Source: Endozoicomonas sp965208385 (GTDB lineage: Bacteria; Pseudomonadota; Gammaproteobacteria; Pseudomonadales; Endozoicomonadaceae). From it: a stretch of 64,000 bases of DNA. The translations under genes were made by a program, and so were the position numbers. The notes under the pieces are model-generated. The model was not told the DNA's origin and searched no databases. It worked only from the letters and a program-made list of their open reading frames with translations. Location of the stretch: positions 14,394-78,393 of the forward strand of contig CBDBOO010000062.1 in the NCBI GenBank assembly GCA_965208385.1, given 5' to 3'. This document shows positions 9,019-18,094 of the stretch, piece after piece (the stretch's first letter is position 1; the number at the start of each line of letters is the position of its first letter).

Positions 9019-10017
9019 CTATCGTCGGAGCCCGTAATGTTCAAGGCTGCTACTGCCATGAATTTTGGTATGACAGTTCATACAGGATTTACCGGCGACG
9101 TATTTGTCATTACCACCACTGTCATCACCAAAATCAATTCTCTGGTGTTTCTGGTGGCAGTTCTGGCAGAGGAATGGGGGCCTCTGAGTCAACAAACTTT
9201 TCTCGTTGGAACTGTGTGGGTTATGGCAGTTGATACAACTCTCGACCACCGGCGCATGCTCCGTGAGGAAAGGGCCGCGTTTTTCGGTATGACAGTCCGT
9301 ACAGGTTTCGTTGACAGTCACCTGTTTCAGCATATCCTCAGTAAGGGAACCGTGGGGATTATGGCAACTGCTGCAGGCCAGTTGTCCTTCGCCTACGGGG
9401 TGGCTGGAGCGTTTATGCTCATCCATTTCACGTTCAACATGACAGCTGGTGCAGACTTCACCCTGAACCAGCTTGTCCAGAACCGTGTCTTTTTCTTCAT
9501 GAAGGGTATGACAGGAGGTACAGCTGACTTCATTGGTTTCGTGGGCACTGCCAATCCAGTCGGAACGCTCATGATCGTTCTCATGGCAACTGGTACAGAC
9601 ACTGTTCTGGTTTTCAGCTGTAACCGGAGAATCGGCACCGAAGGTCACCATGGGTTCCCGCTCTTTGCCTTTACGGGGCTTACGGGCATGGTTGCCTATA
9701 GGGCCATGACAGCTTTCACATTCAAGCTTCTGGAATGGGCCATTAGCCAGATCGGATTGACCATGTTTGGCATGGAAAATATCCGTTGAATCTTTGTCAG
9801 ACTCTTTGTCATGACATTTCAGGCAGGTGTCGGCCCCTTTTTTTGAATACTTGGCTGTTTTGAATTTCTCTTCCAGCAGAGCATTGATGACGGCTTCTTC
9901 ATCAATGACCGACTCTTGTACCGGTTGTTTTCCGGCAGCATTTTCAGCCGCCTGTATCGGACTGCCAAGAATTGGCAGAATTAAACTGATGAATGTCAGA
10001 AGAATGATTTTCTTCAT
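9019..10017 (-). CDS. mtrA: MtrA/DmsE-like periplasmic decahaem c-type cytochrome
   Basis: A 332-residue exported cytochrome with a signal peptide (residues 1-23) and exactly ten CXXCH haem sites, the hallmark of the MtrA/DmsE/PioA family. It would take electrons from a CymA-type quinol dehydrogenase and thread the MtrB barrel to the cell surface. GGGGGA precedes the ATG. Its place between the tetrahaem and barrel genes fits that role. There is no adjacent extracellular MtrC/OmcA cytochrome or DmsAB reductase, so the final acceptor is unknown. MtrA and DmsE cannot be separated reliably from sequence alone. Confidence 0.9.
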   Translation of the reverse strand: MKKIILLTFISLILPILGSPIQAAENAAGKQPVQESVIDEEAVINALLEEKFKTAKYSKKGADTCLKCHDKESDKDSTDIFHAKHGQSDLANGPFQKLECESCHGPIGNHARKPRKGKEREPMVTFGADSPVTAENQNSVCTSCHENDHERSDWIGSAHETNEVSCTSCHTLHEEKDTVLDKLVQGEVCTSCHVEREMDEHKRSSHPVGEGQLACSSCHNPHGSLTEDMLKQVTVNETCTDCHTEKRGPFLTEHAPVVESCINCHNPHSSNEKSLLTQRPPFLCQNCHQKHQRIDFGDDSGGNDKYVAGKSCMNCHTKIHGSSSLEHYGLRR

Positions 10018-10170
10018 ACTGTCCCCCGGGCTTGATTTGCCCTTGTAGAAATATTTCTCTTCATGATTGGCTATTTTTTCTTGTCCATTTGTCTGAACTA
10101 AAAGCCGATCTACACGACGAAAATAGTCTATGCATTCGACCTGTTTCCCCGAAATTACAATGTCGCCGAC

Positions 10171-10758
10171 CTATAAAAGATCGTCCAGATTGAGTTCAGG
10201 CAGATTATGAGCAACACCGGTATGGCAATCGATACAGGTTTTTTTATCTAAGTATTTCGCCGTGTGCTTTCGAGCCGCCTGCCGTTTCTGCTGACTTCGA
10301 TCCATATTTTCAATGTTGTGGCAAGATTGGCAGGTTGATGAATTCTGAGCTCTGATAGTACTCTGGGTTGCTTCTGCAAGATGCTCGCGGCGGGCTTCAA
10401 ATTCTTCTTTAGGAAAGTCCTTGATAAGAAAAAGAGCCGTGTCTTTCAGGGCTTTGGTCTTGGTGATCAGGGTCGGAATAAATTCCTTGGGAATATGGCA
10501 GTCCTGACATTCAGCCTGTATACCCAGTCGGTTGTTAAAATGAATGGATTCCTGATATTCCTGTACAACCGTGTCCATCTGAAGGTGACAGGTAGAACAG
10601 AATTCATTGGTGCTGGTAGCATGCATAGTGAACTGAAATGCAGGGAATGCTACAACTCCAATCGCCAGCATCAGGAAAGCGCCTGCCGGAATACCGATCA
10701 GCCATTTATACTCAGGTGTTTTCCAGAGTCTTGCCCACAAGGATTTTATTTGTTTCAT
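10171..10758 (-). CDS. CymA/NapC/NirT-like membrane-anchored tetrahaem cytochrome
   Basis: A 195-residue protein with one N-terminal membrane anchor (residues about 19-40) and a periplasmic domain holding four CXXCH sites (CSTCH, CQDCH, CQSCH, CIDCH). NapC/NirT proteins oxidise quinol and pass electrons to periplasmic carriers; CymA does so for the Mtr pathway. It begins 16 bp after the diheme cytochrome stop and is followed by the decahaem gene after a 153-bp gap, supporting a CymA-like role. Confidence 0.88.
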   Translation of the reverse strand: MKQIKSLWARLWKTPEYKWLIGIPAGAFLMLAIGVVAFPAFQFTMHATSTNEFCSTCHLQMDTVVQEYQESIHFNNRLGIQAECQDCHIPKEFIPTLITKTKALKDTALFLIKDFPKEEFEARREHLAEATQSTIRAQNSSTCQSCHNIENMDRSQQKRQAARKHTAKYLDKKTCIDCHTGVAHNLPELNLDDLL

Positions 10759-10774
10759 AGTGTCTGGTTAGCTC

Positions 10775-11356
10775 TTATTGCTGGCTGGCAAGATATTGAA
10801 GCAGGGCTTCGATATGCGGCTTCTTCAAAGCTTTCATGGATTTTGTCATTTTGCCGCTGGAATCTTCCCGGGAACCGTCCAGGTAATGATCAATCTGGAT
10901 TTGCAGGTAGTCGATGTGCTGTCCTGCCAGAATTGATGCTTCGTCATCAGCCAGAGAGCCGCCTTCTGAATGACAACTTTCACATTTGAGATCGAAGACT
11001 TTTTTACCCAAAGCGACCTTTGATTCATCAAATGCCTGTGTTGTTGGTACAAATGTCATGCCTGAATAATATTCTGCAACTGAGGCGATATCATCTTCAC
11101 TCAGTATTGAAATCACATCTTTTTTAGATTTGTTTTTATATTCAGAATTCGGTCTGACATCATCTATATAAGCAAAAAGAGCGTCTTCAATATTAATAGC
11201 TGGAATGCCGGCCAGTGAGGGAACAACAGAATCAGTACTGACACCATTGACACCATGGCACTCTTCACAATCCTTAACGATTGGTAGAGCAATAATCTGA
11301 ACAGAAAACAGACTGCCAGCCAGTAATGTTAGTGCTATTTTTCGTTTGTTTTTCAT
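10775..11356 (-). CDS. Diheme c-type cytochrome, cytochrome c4-like
   Basis: A 193-residue exported protein with a signal peptide and two CXXCH motifs (CEECH near the mature N-terminus, CESCH in the second half), giving two class I cytochrome domains as in cytochrome c4. It probably shuttles electrons in the periplasm. It is the first gene of the cytochrome cluster. The chosen ATG is ten codons inside the longest frame because it directly precedes a canonical signal peptide (MKNKRKIAL). Confidence 0.82.
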   Translation of the reverse strand: MKNKRKIALTLLAGSLFSVQIIALPIVKDCEECHGVNGVSTDSVVPSLAGIPAINIEDALFAYIDDVRPNSEYKNKSKKDVISILSEDDIASVAEYYSGMTFVPTTQAFDESKVALGKKVFDLKCESCHSEGGSLADDEASILAGQHIDYLQIQIDHYLDGSREDSSGKMTKSMKALKKPHIEALLQYLASQQ

Positions 11357-11943
11357 ACAACAACTCAAATGATAATTGTGCCGCAAAAATTGCGACAGAG
11401 AATACGAAAATTATTTCTCTCAACAAAAAAATACAGAATTCAATTTGTTTTCAAGTGATCAGTTTAACGACAAAGATTATCTGGTCTTCCTATTTTTAAC
11501 TCTTATTACGAACTGTTTTTTTATTGACCAATCGTTCAGCTATCATTCTAAAAACACTATTTGTATTGATTTTTATATAATGACTGGTCATTGGTTCAAT
11601 GGAGTTATTTGGATTTAATCAGTTCTATAAATATCCCTTATGAGTTGTTTTTCTAGATAGTAAAGGTTTCTATTATTTAAAAGTTGAGCTTCGTCAATTT
11701 TTTGTAATGTTTGATAGAAGAGATTTACGTGGTCGTTTGATATTTAATCAAGTTATCGATTTTGTTAATACCTGACAACAGGTGTTGGCTGCCAATTAAC
11801 CAAATTTAATTTTGAAGTGGATTTAAGGGGAGGAAAAATGTTTAGTTCAGAAGAAGCTACAGAAGAAGGGTATTAATCATAAAAAATGGATTTTATTGCA
11901 GACAATATTATTACGGAAATGGATGGGTTGCTTTCGGTTATGT
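11357..11943. other. AT-rich intergenic region upstream of the cytochrome cluster
   Basis: About 590 bp without a convincing gene. It must hold the cluster promoter on the minus strand. On the plus strand AAGGGGAGGAAAA precedes a 12-codon frame (11838-11876), followed by a 19-codon frame (11886-11945). These may be a leader or the stub of a lost gene. A TTGAT-N5-ATCAA palindrome lies near 11737. Confidence 0.5.
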
Positions 11944-11980
11944 GAAGAAATGGTCCCGGCTGTTTACAACATCCGGGACC
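11944..11980 (-). terminator. Terminator hairpin after the fkpA-like gene
   Basis: On the minus strand GGTCCCGG / CCGGGACC forms an 8-bp GC-rich stem with a 13-nt loop followed by ATTTCTTC. It starts 6 bp after the stop codon. The U-run is imperfect. Confidence 0.65.
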
Positions 11981-11986
11981 CAAAAC

Positions 11987-12751
11987 TTACTTTTTCGCGT
12001 CTTCAGTTTTCTTTTCTTTGTCTTTTATTTCCAGCAGTTCAACATCAAATACCAGTACTGAAGCGGCAGGAATGTTGCCTACTTCCTGATCGCCATATCC
12101 CAGCTCTGAAGGAATATACAAGCGATACTCGGAACCTGCAGGCATCAGTGCAACACCTTCGGACCAGCCTTTGATGACATTATTCAGCGGGAAGGTGGCC
12201 GGTTGTCCGCGCTCCTTGCTGCTGTCAAATACCTTACCGTCAATCAGCTTGCCGGTATAATGCACGGTAACGGTAACGGTATCGGTAGCGTCGGGCTTGG
12301 CTCCGGTGCCTGCTTTTATTACTTCGTATTGAAGACCAGATTCTGTGACGGTAATCCCTTCTTTTTTAGCGTTCTCGGCCAAAAAGGACTCTCCAGCCTT
12401 GCGGGTTTCATCCAGTTTGGCTATGGATTTTTCCTGAACTACCTTGTTCATTCGTTCTTCATGGGCGCGTAGCACGGTACCCATTTCTTCGTCGGTAAGC
12501 TGTACTGAATCATTCAAGGCATCGAGAAGTCCTTTTTTGACCAGTTCAGGATCCAGCTTTACGCCAAGTTCATCCTGCTGTTTCAGGGTCTGACTGGCAA
12601 AAGAGCCCACAGAGGCACCAATGGCATAGGCGGCTTTCTGCTCGTCGGTATTTAGTTCAGCCGCAGCACTTGTCTCAGGCGTGTTATCTTTACAGCCTGC
12701 AGCCAGCAATATTACAGCAGCCAAGGCGGAGACTTTCAGAACCTTTTTCAT
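11987..12751 (-). CDS. fkpA: FKBP-type peptidyl-prolyl isomerase lipoprotein (FkpA/Mip-like)
   Basis: A 254-residue envelope chaperone that isomerises prolyl bonds. Residues 1-20 form a lipoprotein signal with lipobox LAAGC (Cys20). Residues about 35-135 are the helical dimerisation domain typical of FkpA/Mip (DEQKAAYAIGASVG start). Residues about 145-245 are the FKBP domain with VHYTGKLIDGKVFDSS, FPLNNVIKGWSEGVALM and the YIPSELGYG active-site region. The C-terminus is Lys/Glu-rich. A lipidated form differs from E. coli FkpA, which is soluble; macrophage infectivity potentiators are the closer analogy. It is a single-gene unit with its own terminator. Confidence 0.9.
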   Translation of the reverse strand: MKKVLKVSALAAVILLAAGCKDNTPETSAAAELNTDEQKAAYAIGASVGSFASQTLKQQDELGVKLDPELVKKGLLDALNDSVQLTDEEMGTVLRAHEERMNKVVQEKSIAKLDETRKAGESFLAENAKKEGITVTESGLQYEVIKAGTGAKPDATDTVTVTVHYTGKLIDGKVFDSSKERGQPATFPLNNVIKGWSEGVALMPAGSEYRLYIPSELGYGDQEVGNIPAASVLVFDVELLEIKDKEKKTEDAKK

Positions 12752-13162
12752 ATCTGTTTCCGTTATGTTCAGCCAGTGTCATCTGGCGAGATATCCTTGC
12801 ATGCTAACAAGGGGGAAGAATCAAACAGCCCGCAATGATGGCACAGGGTTTGCTGCAGGTGAACCGCCTGATTGCTCATTTGCGGAGAAATTCGCAATCT
12901 ATACAATTCCCTTACCTGCAGCAGACTAAATAGCCTGATATCGTTGCGAAATGTCAGAATCTGTGATCAAGCATTTCACTGCCAATGGATGACGGATCTT
13001 TGATGGGTTTAATGAATACCACTGACAACCATAGACCATAGAGAGAGACCCTACAGCGTACACCTGGTTCAATCCGAACCCTATGATCCATCATGTGCTC
13101 CGGGTCAAACCTGCTTCTATCTTATGTCGGATATCTTCACACGGACTTTACTTCGCTGATCA
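12752..13162. other. Intergenic region, no gene seen
   Basis: About 410 bp between two minus-strand genes. It should hold the fkpA-like promoter near 12760-12830. Frames here have no domain signal or ribosome site. Confidence 0.5.
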
Positions 13163-13711
13163 TTACCATTCACTTCGAAAGTTAATGGCCAGACCATTAC
13201 CAAAAGCCACCGGGGTCACCTGGAAGCCCTGCCAGGTTTCAGTAAAGTACCAGCTACTGGCAATACCGAGGGCAGCCCCAACAAGAACATCTGTTGCATC
13301 ATGTTTGTCAGCATCTATTCGACTATAACCTACAAAACTTGCAGTCAGGTAGGCCGGGATTGTCCAATAGGGGTTGTCATAACGCTTGTGAATAAAGGCG
13401 GCTCCCTGAAAGGCGGCGGAGGTATGTCCGGATGGAAAGGAGTCGACGCTTCGTCCTTTCGGCCTGCGCTTTTTTACCAGGGCTTTTAATGAATGGGTAA
13501 CAGCCAGATTGGTACCGAATGATTTATAAAACTGCATTCTGCCCTGGTCATCGTCTTTGTAGAATGTACTGGCATAGGCCAATGAAGGAAGGGCAATCTG
13601 TAGCCAGTCACCGGCCTGTTCGATTTGATCTTCACTGGCGCTGGAGGTGTTGGGCAAGAACGTAAAGTAAAACAGACACAAAACAGTTAACAGTCTGAAT
13701 GGTACAGGCAT
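13163..13711 (-). CDS. PAP2-superfamily membrane-associated phosphatase
   Basis: A 182-residue protein with all three PAP2 motifs: K-R-R-P in the first (KKRRPKGRS), the second PSGHTSA, and the third SRIDADKHDATDV with the nucleophilic His and Asp. Family members remove phosphate from lipids such as undecaprenyl-diphosphate or phosphatidic acid. An N-terminal hydrophobic segment is a signal peptide or anchor. The start was placed at the ATG directly before it (MPVPFRLLT); a start 31 codons upstream is possible but less likely. Confidence 0.85.
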   Translation of the reverse strand: MPVPFRLLTVLCLFYFTFLPNTSSASEDQIEQAGDWLQIALPSLAYASTFYKDDDQGRMQFYKSFGTNLAVTHSLKALVKKRRPKGRSVDSFPSGHTSAAFQGAAFIHKRYDNPYWTIPAYLTASFVGYSRIDADKHDATDVLVGAALGIASSWYFTETWQGFQVTPVAFGNGLAINFRSEW

Positions 13712-13899
13712 AAATATTCCAATTATTATTATTTTTATTATAGGTTTATTGACTGTGCACGAGCCTGACTTATATTGCCTGATTTGTCCAGCCCAGGCTG
13801 ACAAAATCTTTACTATCCTGTTGATTTTATTGAGATAGGGCCGCTGGCGAATTATCAGCTATTGTTGCTGTGCAATGTTTATTCTCCACTGATTATAAA

Positions 13900-16710
13900 A
13901 TGACGAAGTTTCGGTTTTATGAATACTGGCGGGTTCTGGTATTGCTTTGCCTGAGCATGGTTTCGGTTTCTTCATTTTCGGGCAGTTTCCGGTTATCCGA
14001 CAGTCACTGGCATCATATCCGCATCTTTCCTGATGAAAGATTGCAGGTTTCTGGCTTTTATCCTGATATTCATTCAGAAACGGTTGTTGAGGTAGCACTG
14101 AATCGATACAGCAGGGCCATGCGTTTATTACACGGTGATCAGGTTGAAGAAGAGGAACTTTTTGAAGTCGTTGAGCTGAGCTGGGAAGGAAGCTTTGAAA
14201 AGAAATTAAAACCTCTCGGATTGACTGCCTGTACCTATTCCAGTCAGGCTTTCGTTGACTCAGACCTTGAGTTCACCGGTGAAACCGAATTAGACCGTTC
14301 GGGAAGAACCTGCTTTACCTTCAATTTTAAAAAGAACCGGAATCGCACTCTGCTGTCACTGAAAGGCAATGGTTCTACCATTCTGGGCATCCGTTGGGGA
14401 GAGAGCCATCTGCGCTGGTTGAACAGCCCTCTTCAAGGTAGTACCGATCGACCTTTATTTGCCAACACAAGCACAGGTATTTCCGAAGAAGATCAGCATA
14501 TTACGGTAAAACATGAATTCTGGATCGACCAGCCTGAAGACAGTTTACCGGATATTATTGGCATGTCATCGGGCAAAAACAGATTGCTTGATAATGGTAT
14601 GCCGGGTTTAGGGGGCTCAGGTAAACCGTATTTTTATAGAATGGATGGCATCGTTTCGGATATTGCATCTGTTCTCATCTGGCATCACCAGAATGTGTTT
14701 TCAGCGGTGCCGGATAGAGGTACTCAGCATTCAGCTTATCCCGGTTATGGACTGTCAGTTTTCAGGCTCAGGGTGACTACTCTGGACGGCTGCGACTATT
14801 TTATCGATCTGGACGAACACGACCTCCGGATAGCCCTTAATCAGACTGCTGAGCAGACGCCTGAATTCTGGTTACAGCTATCTCGTGGTGAGCTGGAATC
14901 CGGAGATGTGATTGCCCTCTATCTGGAAGGGGTGCTCAGACAAACCGGTGAATGGTCACAGGTTGAAACCCGATTGACTGAATTTCCAGAAAATACGCTG
15001 GCTTTACTCATGGCCGGAAGCCTGTCCAGAATTGAGTTACCCCAGGGGTTGATCAGACAATGTGGAGGTGGAGGCAAAGGTTCGGGATCTTCAACTGGCG
15101 CTGGCCGAGGCACGGGGGGAGGTGGCGGTACCGGTAAAAGCACTGCTTCCTCCCATTCCAGTGGACGACAGGTGGATAATACTTCTTCAGCCGGTGCAAC
15201 AGGCAATGGAGGGACAGGTCGTCAACCGGGAGCAGACAGTACCGGTCAGGGTAGTTCCCAGGTTGGGCCCGTCAGCTTTGAGCAGGCATTAAAACGGGTG
15301 ATCGAAAGGCTTAGGCAGGAATTTAGTCAGAGTCTGGATACAAGTGCTCTGTATGCACATCTGGTGGTAAACGATGTCTGTGATGATGATACGATGGAGA
15401 AAATTTCGGCCTTCGGTTCGGCAACCAGCCGAGAAAAGATCCAGCTACTGCTTGATCACATGAAAAAAAACCCGAAAGGATTGAAGGACATTTACCAGAA
15501 GTTCTTTCTGTCATTACAACAGGAGCAGGATCACAGGGGGCATTCGCACCTTGTTGATCTGGTAAGGACTGGTTTACAGGATTACGGATATAACCCTGAA
15601 GGCAGATTATTATCACAAAACCAGTCACCCCGGCAGCCTGCGGCAAGAGTTGTGGTTGTTCCTGCTGGAACGCCTTCTCAGACTTCCCGCCAAGAACAGG
15701 AAGAGCGTCAGAGATATCAGAGCATGCTTCGGCAAATGGAACAGCAACGGCTGGAACAACAAAGGGCTGATCATGAAAGAGAGCGGGAGCGAATCAGACA
15801 GCAGGAATCAAACATTTTACAGGTCATGTACGTTCAGTTAATGAATAATATGGATGGCTTTTCTTTGGCGCCCTACCTGTTGAGTTTGAATGTGATTGGC
15901 TTTGACCAGGTATTGGATTGGATTAACAGAAGCCAATATCTGAGAATGCAGGATATCAACCAAGCGATATACACTCGACTGACCGGGCATCAGAGATCAG
16001 CTCAGATGTTACTCAACATGCTGAGGAAAACCCAGTCAGTGCATTCATCCCATAGTGAACTGGCTGCAACCCTGGACACTAATCTCAGAAGGGCGGGTGT
16101 GGTGCGATCTGCGATTACCGTGGTGCCTTATGAAACCGTCAGAACCGGTGATATCAATATAAGAGGGCTGGTACCGCTGCTGGTGGATCATATGGATCAG
16201 GACGTCATCATCCAGGTGGCTAAGGGAGAGCATTTACTGGGTTCCTCCGATGTGTCTCGGGTGTGGCAGACCGGTGTTGGAGCACCTGACTATCAAGCCA
16301 GGCAAAGGCTCTGGCTGATCAGCTTTTTACAGGCCAGAGGTAAAAACAGGGATCTGCTCAGACTGATCTATAGAACGCAGCAGAGCCCTGGTCACAATCA
16401 GATTGTGGTAGCACCGGAAGCTGAAGCGTTTTTCAGGGAGTTCAGGCAACAGGGGCTCACTCAATTTACTAATATTCTGAGATCTCATTCACAGAGATCA
16501 AGAGTACAACCAACGCCAACACAGGCAATAAACGGTGCAACAGCAATGCACGTGCCAGCGCCTCAGATTGTGGTGGTTCAGCACCATACAACCCAGTTAC
16601 TTCCAGTAGAAACCGTTGTCATTGATCGTGGGGAACCTCCTCCCGCCTACAGAGAAACAGAACCACCACAGGGTAGCTGGTGGTCCCGGAATTCGCCCTG
16701 GAGAAGATAG
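13900..16710 (+). CDS. Large secreted protein with Gly/Ser linker and death-fold-like helical repeats
   Basis: No characterised family was recognised. The ATG chosen begins a signal peptide (residues 1-27); a GTG ten codons upstream is the alternative. Residues about 30-385 are a strand-rich domain of unknown fold. Residues about 388-450 are a Gly/Ser linker. Residues about 459-563 form a helical block with the CARD-like pattern (TMEKISAFGSATSREK, then LLLDHMKKN and LVDLVRTG). Residues about 597-640 are an Arg/Gln/Glu coiled coil. Two further helical blocks at about 643-730 and 754-834 repeat the hydrophobic pattern, the latter with LLVDHMDQDVIIQ and LISFLQARGKNRDLL. The architecture of signal, N-domain, Ser/Gly linker and helices resembles genes at 36140 and 62302. 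The death-fold assignment is inference from pattern. Confidence 0.6.
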   Translation: MTKFRFYEYWRVLVLLCLSMVSVSSFSGSFRLSDSHWHHIRIFPDERLQVSGFYPDIHSETVVEVALNRYSRAMRLLHGDQVEEEELFEVVELSWEGSFEKKLKPLGLTACTYSSQAFVDSDLEFTGETELDRSGRTCFTFNFKKNRNRTLLSLKGNGSTILGIRWGESHLRWLNSPLQGSTDRPLFANTSTGISEEDQHITVKHEFWIDQPEDSLPDIIGMSSGKNRLLDNGMPGLGGSGKPYFYRMDGIVSDIASVLIWHHQNVFSAVPDRGTQHSAYPGYGLSVFRLRVTTLDGCDYFIDLDEHDLRIALNQTAEQTPEFWLQLSRGELESGDVIALYLEGVLRQTGEWSQVETRLTEFPENTLALLMAGSLSRIELPQGLIRQCGGGGKGSGSSTGAGRGTGGGGGTGKSTASSHSSGRQVDNTSSAGATGNGGTGRQPGADSTGQGSSQVGPVSFEQALKRVIERLRQEFSQSLDTSALYAHLVVNDVCDDDTMEKISAFGSATSREKIQLLLDHMKKNPKGLKDIYQKFFLSLQQEQDHRGHSHLVDLVRTGLQDYGYNPEGRLLSQNQSPRQPAARVVVVPAGTPSQTSRQEQEERQRYQSMLRQMEQQRLEQQRADHERERERIRQQESNILQVMYVQLMNNMDGFSLAPYLLSLNVIGFDQVLDWINRSQYLRMQDINQAIYTRLTGHQRSAQMLLNMLRKTQSVHSSHSELAATLDTNLRRAGVVRSAITVVPYETVRTGDINIRGLVPLLVDHMDQDVIIQVAKGEHLLGSSDVSRVWQTGVGAPDYQARQRLWLISFLQARGKNRDLLRLIYRTQQSPGHNQIVVAPEAEAFFREFRQQGLTQFTNILRSHSQRSRVQPTPTQAINGATAMHVPAPQIVVVQHHTTQLLPVETVVIDRGEPPPAYRETEPPQGSWWSRNSPWRR

Positions 16711-16743
16711 ATACCGGAGATATCGATGAGCTGTTTCCTGCTT

Positions 16744-17964
16744 TCAGGGCGTGCTCTGTTTTGAAAGTCTCAGAGTGATTAGCAGGGTGGCTAGAATAAA
16801 GCCGCTGGAAATCCACAGGCAGCTGCTCAGTCCACCTATCTGGAAAACCCAGCCGGACAGCATGGTACCAATCAATCGCCCCATGGCATTGGCCATATAA
16901 TAAAAGCCCACATCCATGGAGGCGCCATCTTCCCGGGCATAACTGACGATCAGGTAGGAATGCAGAGAAGAATTGACCCCAAAAACAACACCAAAGGCCA
17001 GCAGTCCAACAATAATGGTGAACTCCGGATACCATTGGTACTCTATGCCAAGGCTGACCAGCAATGCGACCAGTAACAGAACTGCAGACCAGTTGATGGC
17101 ACTGGCCCGACTCTGCGCCTGATTCTGATCAGAACCGGTAATCTTTGGTGCCAGTCCCTGAACGAGACCATAACCCATCACCCAGAGCGCCATAAAGCCA
17201 CCGGTTTCTGAATGGCTCCAGCCAAACACACTGCCCAGATAGACAGGAAGGGCAATCACAAACCAGACATCCCTGGAACCAAATAGAAACATTCTGGCAG
17301 CAGAGAGAATATTAATAGCCCTGCTGCTGGAGAACAGCTGGTTGAATCTGGGTTTGTTCTTTGCCTTGCCCATGTCTTTTTCCATCAGTAGCAGGCTGCC
17401 AATAAACACCAGCGCCAGAACAGCCGCCATGACCAGCATACTGTTCTGAAAACCAATCAGGCTAAGCAAAATACCGCCAAGAAAGAAGCCGGCACCTTTG
17501 AGTGCATTCTTGGAACCGGTGAGTACTGCAATCCATTTATAGAGCGTGCCCTGCTGATTGGCGCTGACCAGATTCTTTATGGAGGTCTTGGCGCTCATTT
17601 TATTGAGATCTTTGGCAATACCGGAAACAGCCTGAGCCAGCATCACCAGGGGAACGCTGAGATATTCTGGTGGTAACGCCATCATCATCAGGGCTGAAAT
17701 CTGCAGGGCCAGACCGGCATTCATGGTTCGGTTCAAACCAATGCGCGCGCCCAGCCAGCCGCCAACAAGATTAGTCACAACACCAAAAAATTCATAAAAC
17801 AGAAACAGCATGGCTATTTCCAGAGGCTGGTAGCCCAGGCTGTAAAAATGCAGCACCACCAGCATGCGAAGAGCGCCATCGGTGATGGTGAAGTTCCAGT
17901 AGTTAAAGGTAACCAGTGCGTAACTTCTTAATCCCTTATTATCAGAGAGATTATTCAGTGACAT
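16744..17964 (-). CDS. arsJ: Organoarsenical efflux MFS transporter ArsJ
   Basis: A 406-residue major facilitator protein with about 12 helices and the ArsJ-type N-terminus (YALVTFNYWNFTITDGALRM) and GGWLGARIGLNRTMNAGLAL. ArsJ exports 1-arseno-3-phosphoglycerate, which GAPDH makes from arsenate and which then hydrolyses outside; the pair confers arsenate resistance. A dedicated gapdh gene lies at 25935-26936 in the same orientation. AGGAG lies nine bases before the ATG. A palindromic operator-like site lies 78 bp upstream. In related operons arsJ follows gapdh directly; here a 5.5 kb block lies between the two halves of the island. Confidence 0.9.
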   Translation of the reverse strand: MSLNNLSDNKGLRSYALVTFNYWNFTITDGALRMLVVLHFYSLGYQPLEIAMLFLFYEFFGVVTNLVGGWLGARIGLNRTMNAGLALQISALMMMALPPEYLSVPLVMLAQAVSGIAKDLNKMSAKTSIKNLVSANQQGTLYKWIAVLTGSKNALKGAGFFLGGILLSLIGFQNSMLVMAAVLALVFIGSLLLMEKDMGKAKNKPRFNQLFSSSRAINILSAARMFLFGSRDVWFVIALPVYLGSVFGWSHSETGGFMALWVMGYGLVQGLAPKITGSDQNQAQSRASAINWSAVLLLVALLVSLGIEYQWYPEFTIIVGLLAFGVVFGVNSSLHSYLIVSYAREDGASMDVGFYYMANAMGRLIGTMLSGWVFQIGGLSSCLWISSGFILATLLITLRLSKQSTP

Positions 17965-18041
17965 CGTTGATGGCTCCTGTGTACAGATGATTGAAGCGTT
18001 GTCGTATAAAACAAACCAGTAAGAGGATTATATGTCTGAAT

Positions 18042-18057
18042 ATATGGATGTCCATAT
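18042..18057. promoter_or_regulatory. Candidate ArsR-type operator upstream of arsJ
   Basis: A perfect inverted repeat ATATGGA-TG-TCCATAT lies between the arsC-arsR fusion and arsJ. Such dyads are typical binding sites of winged-helix ArsR regulators. It differs from the two operators near arsR, so the fusion regulator may use this one. Confidence 0.5.
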
Positions 18058-18094
18058 GTATTTAGCCGGAACACTCCTCTGGAGTGACTTCAAT

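Noticed and set aside
9037..9789. 250-codon plus-strand frame opposite the decahaem cytochrome
   Set aside because: It is a shadow of the CXXCH-rich gene, with no ribosome site or domain of its own.
11737..11751. FNR-like palindrome TTGAT-N5-ATCAA upstream of the cytochrome cluster
   Set aside because: FNR sites have a 4-base spacer; here it is 5, and the site is about 380 bp from the first gene.
11838..11945. Two mini-frames of 12 and 19 codons after AAGGGGAGGAAAA
   Set aside because: The ribosome site is strong but the peptides are too short and match nothing; kept only as a remark in the intergenic entry.
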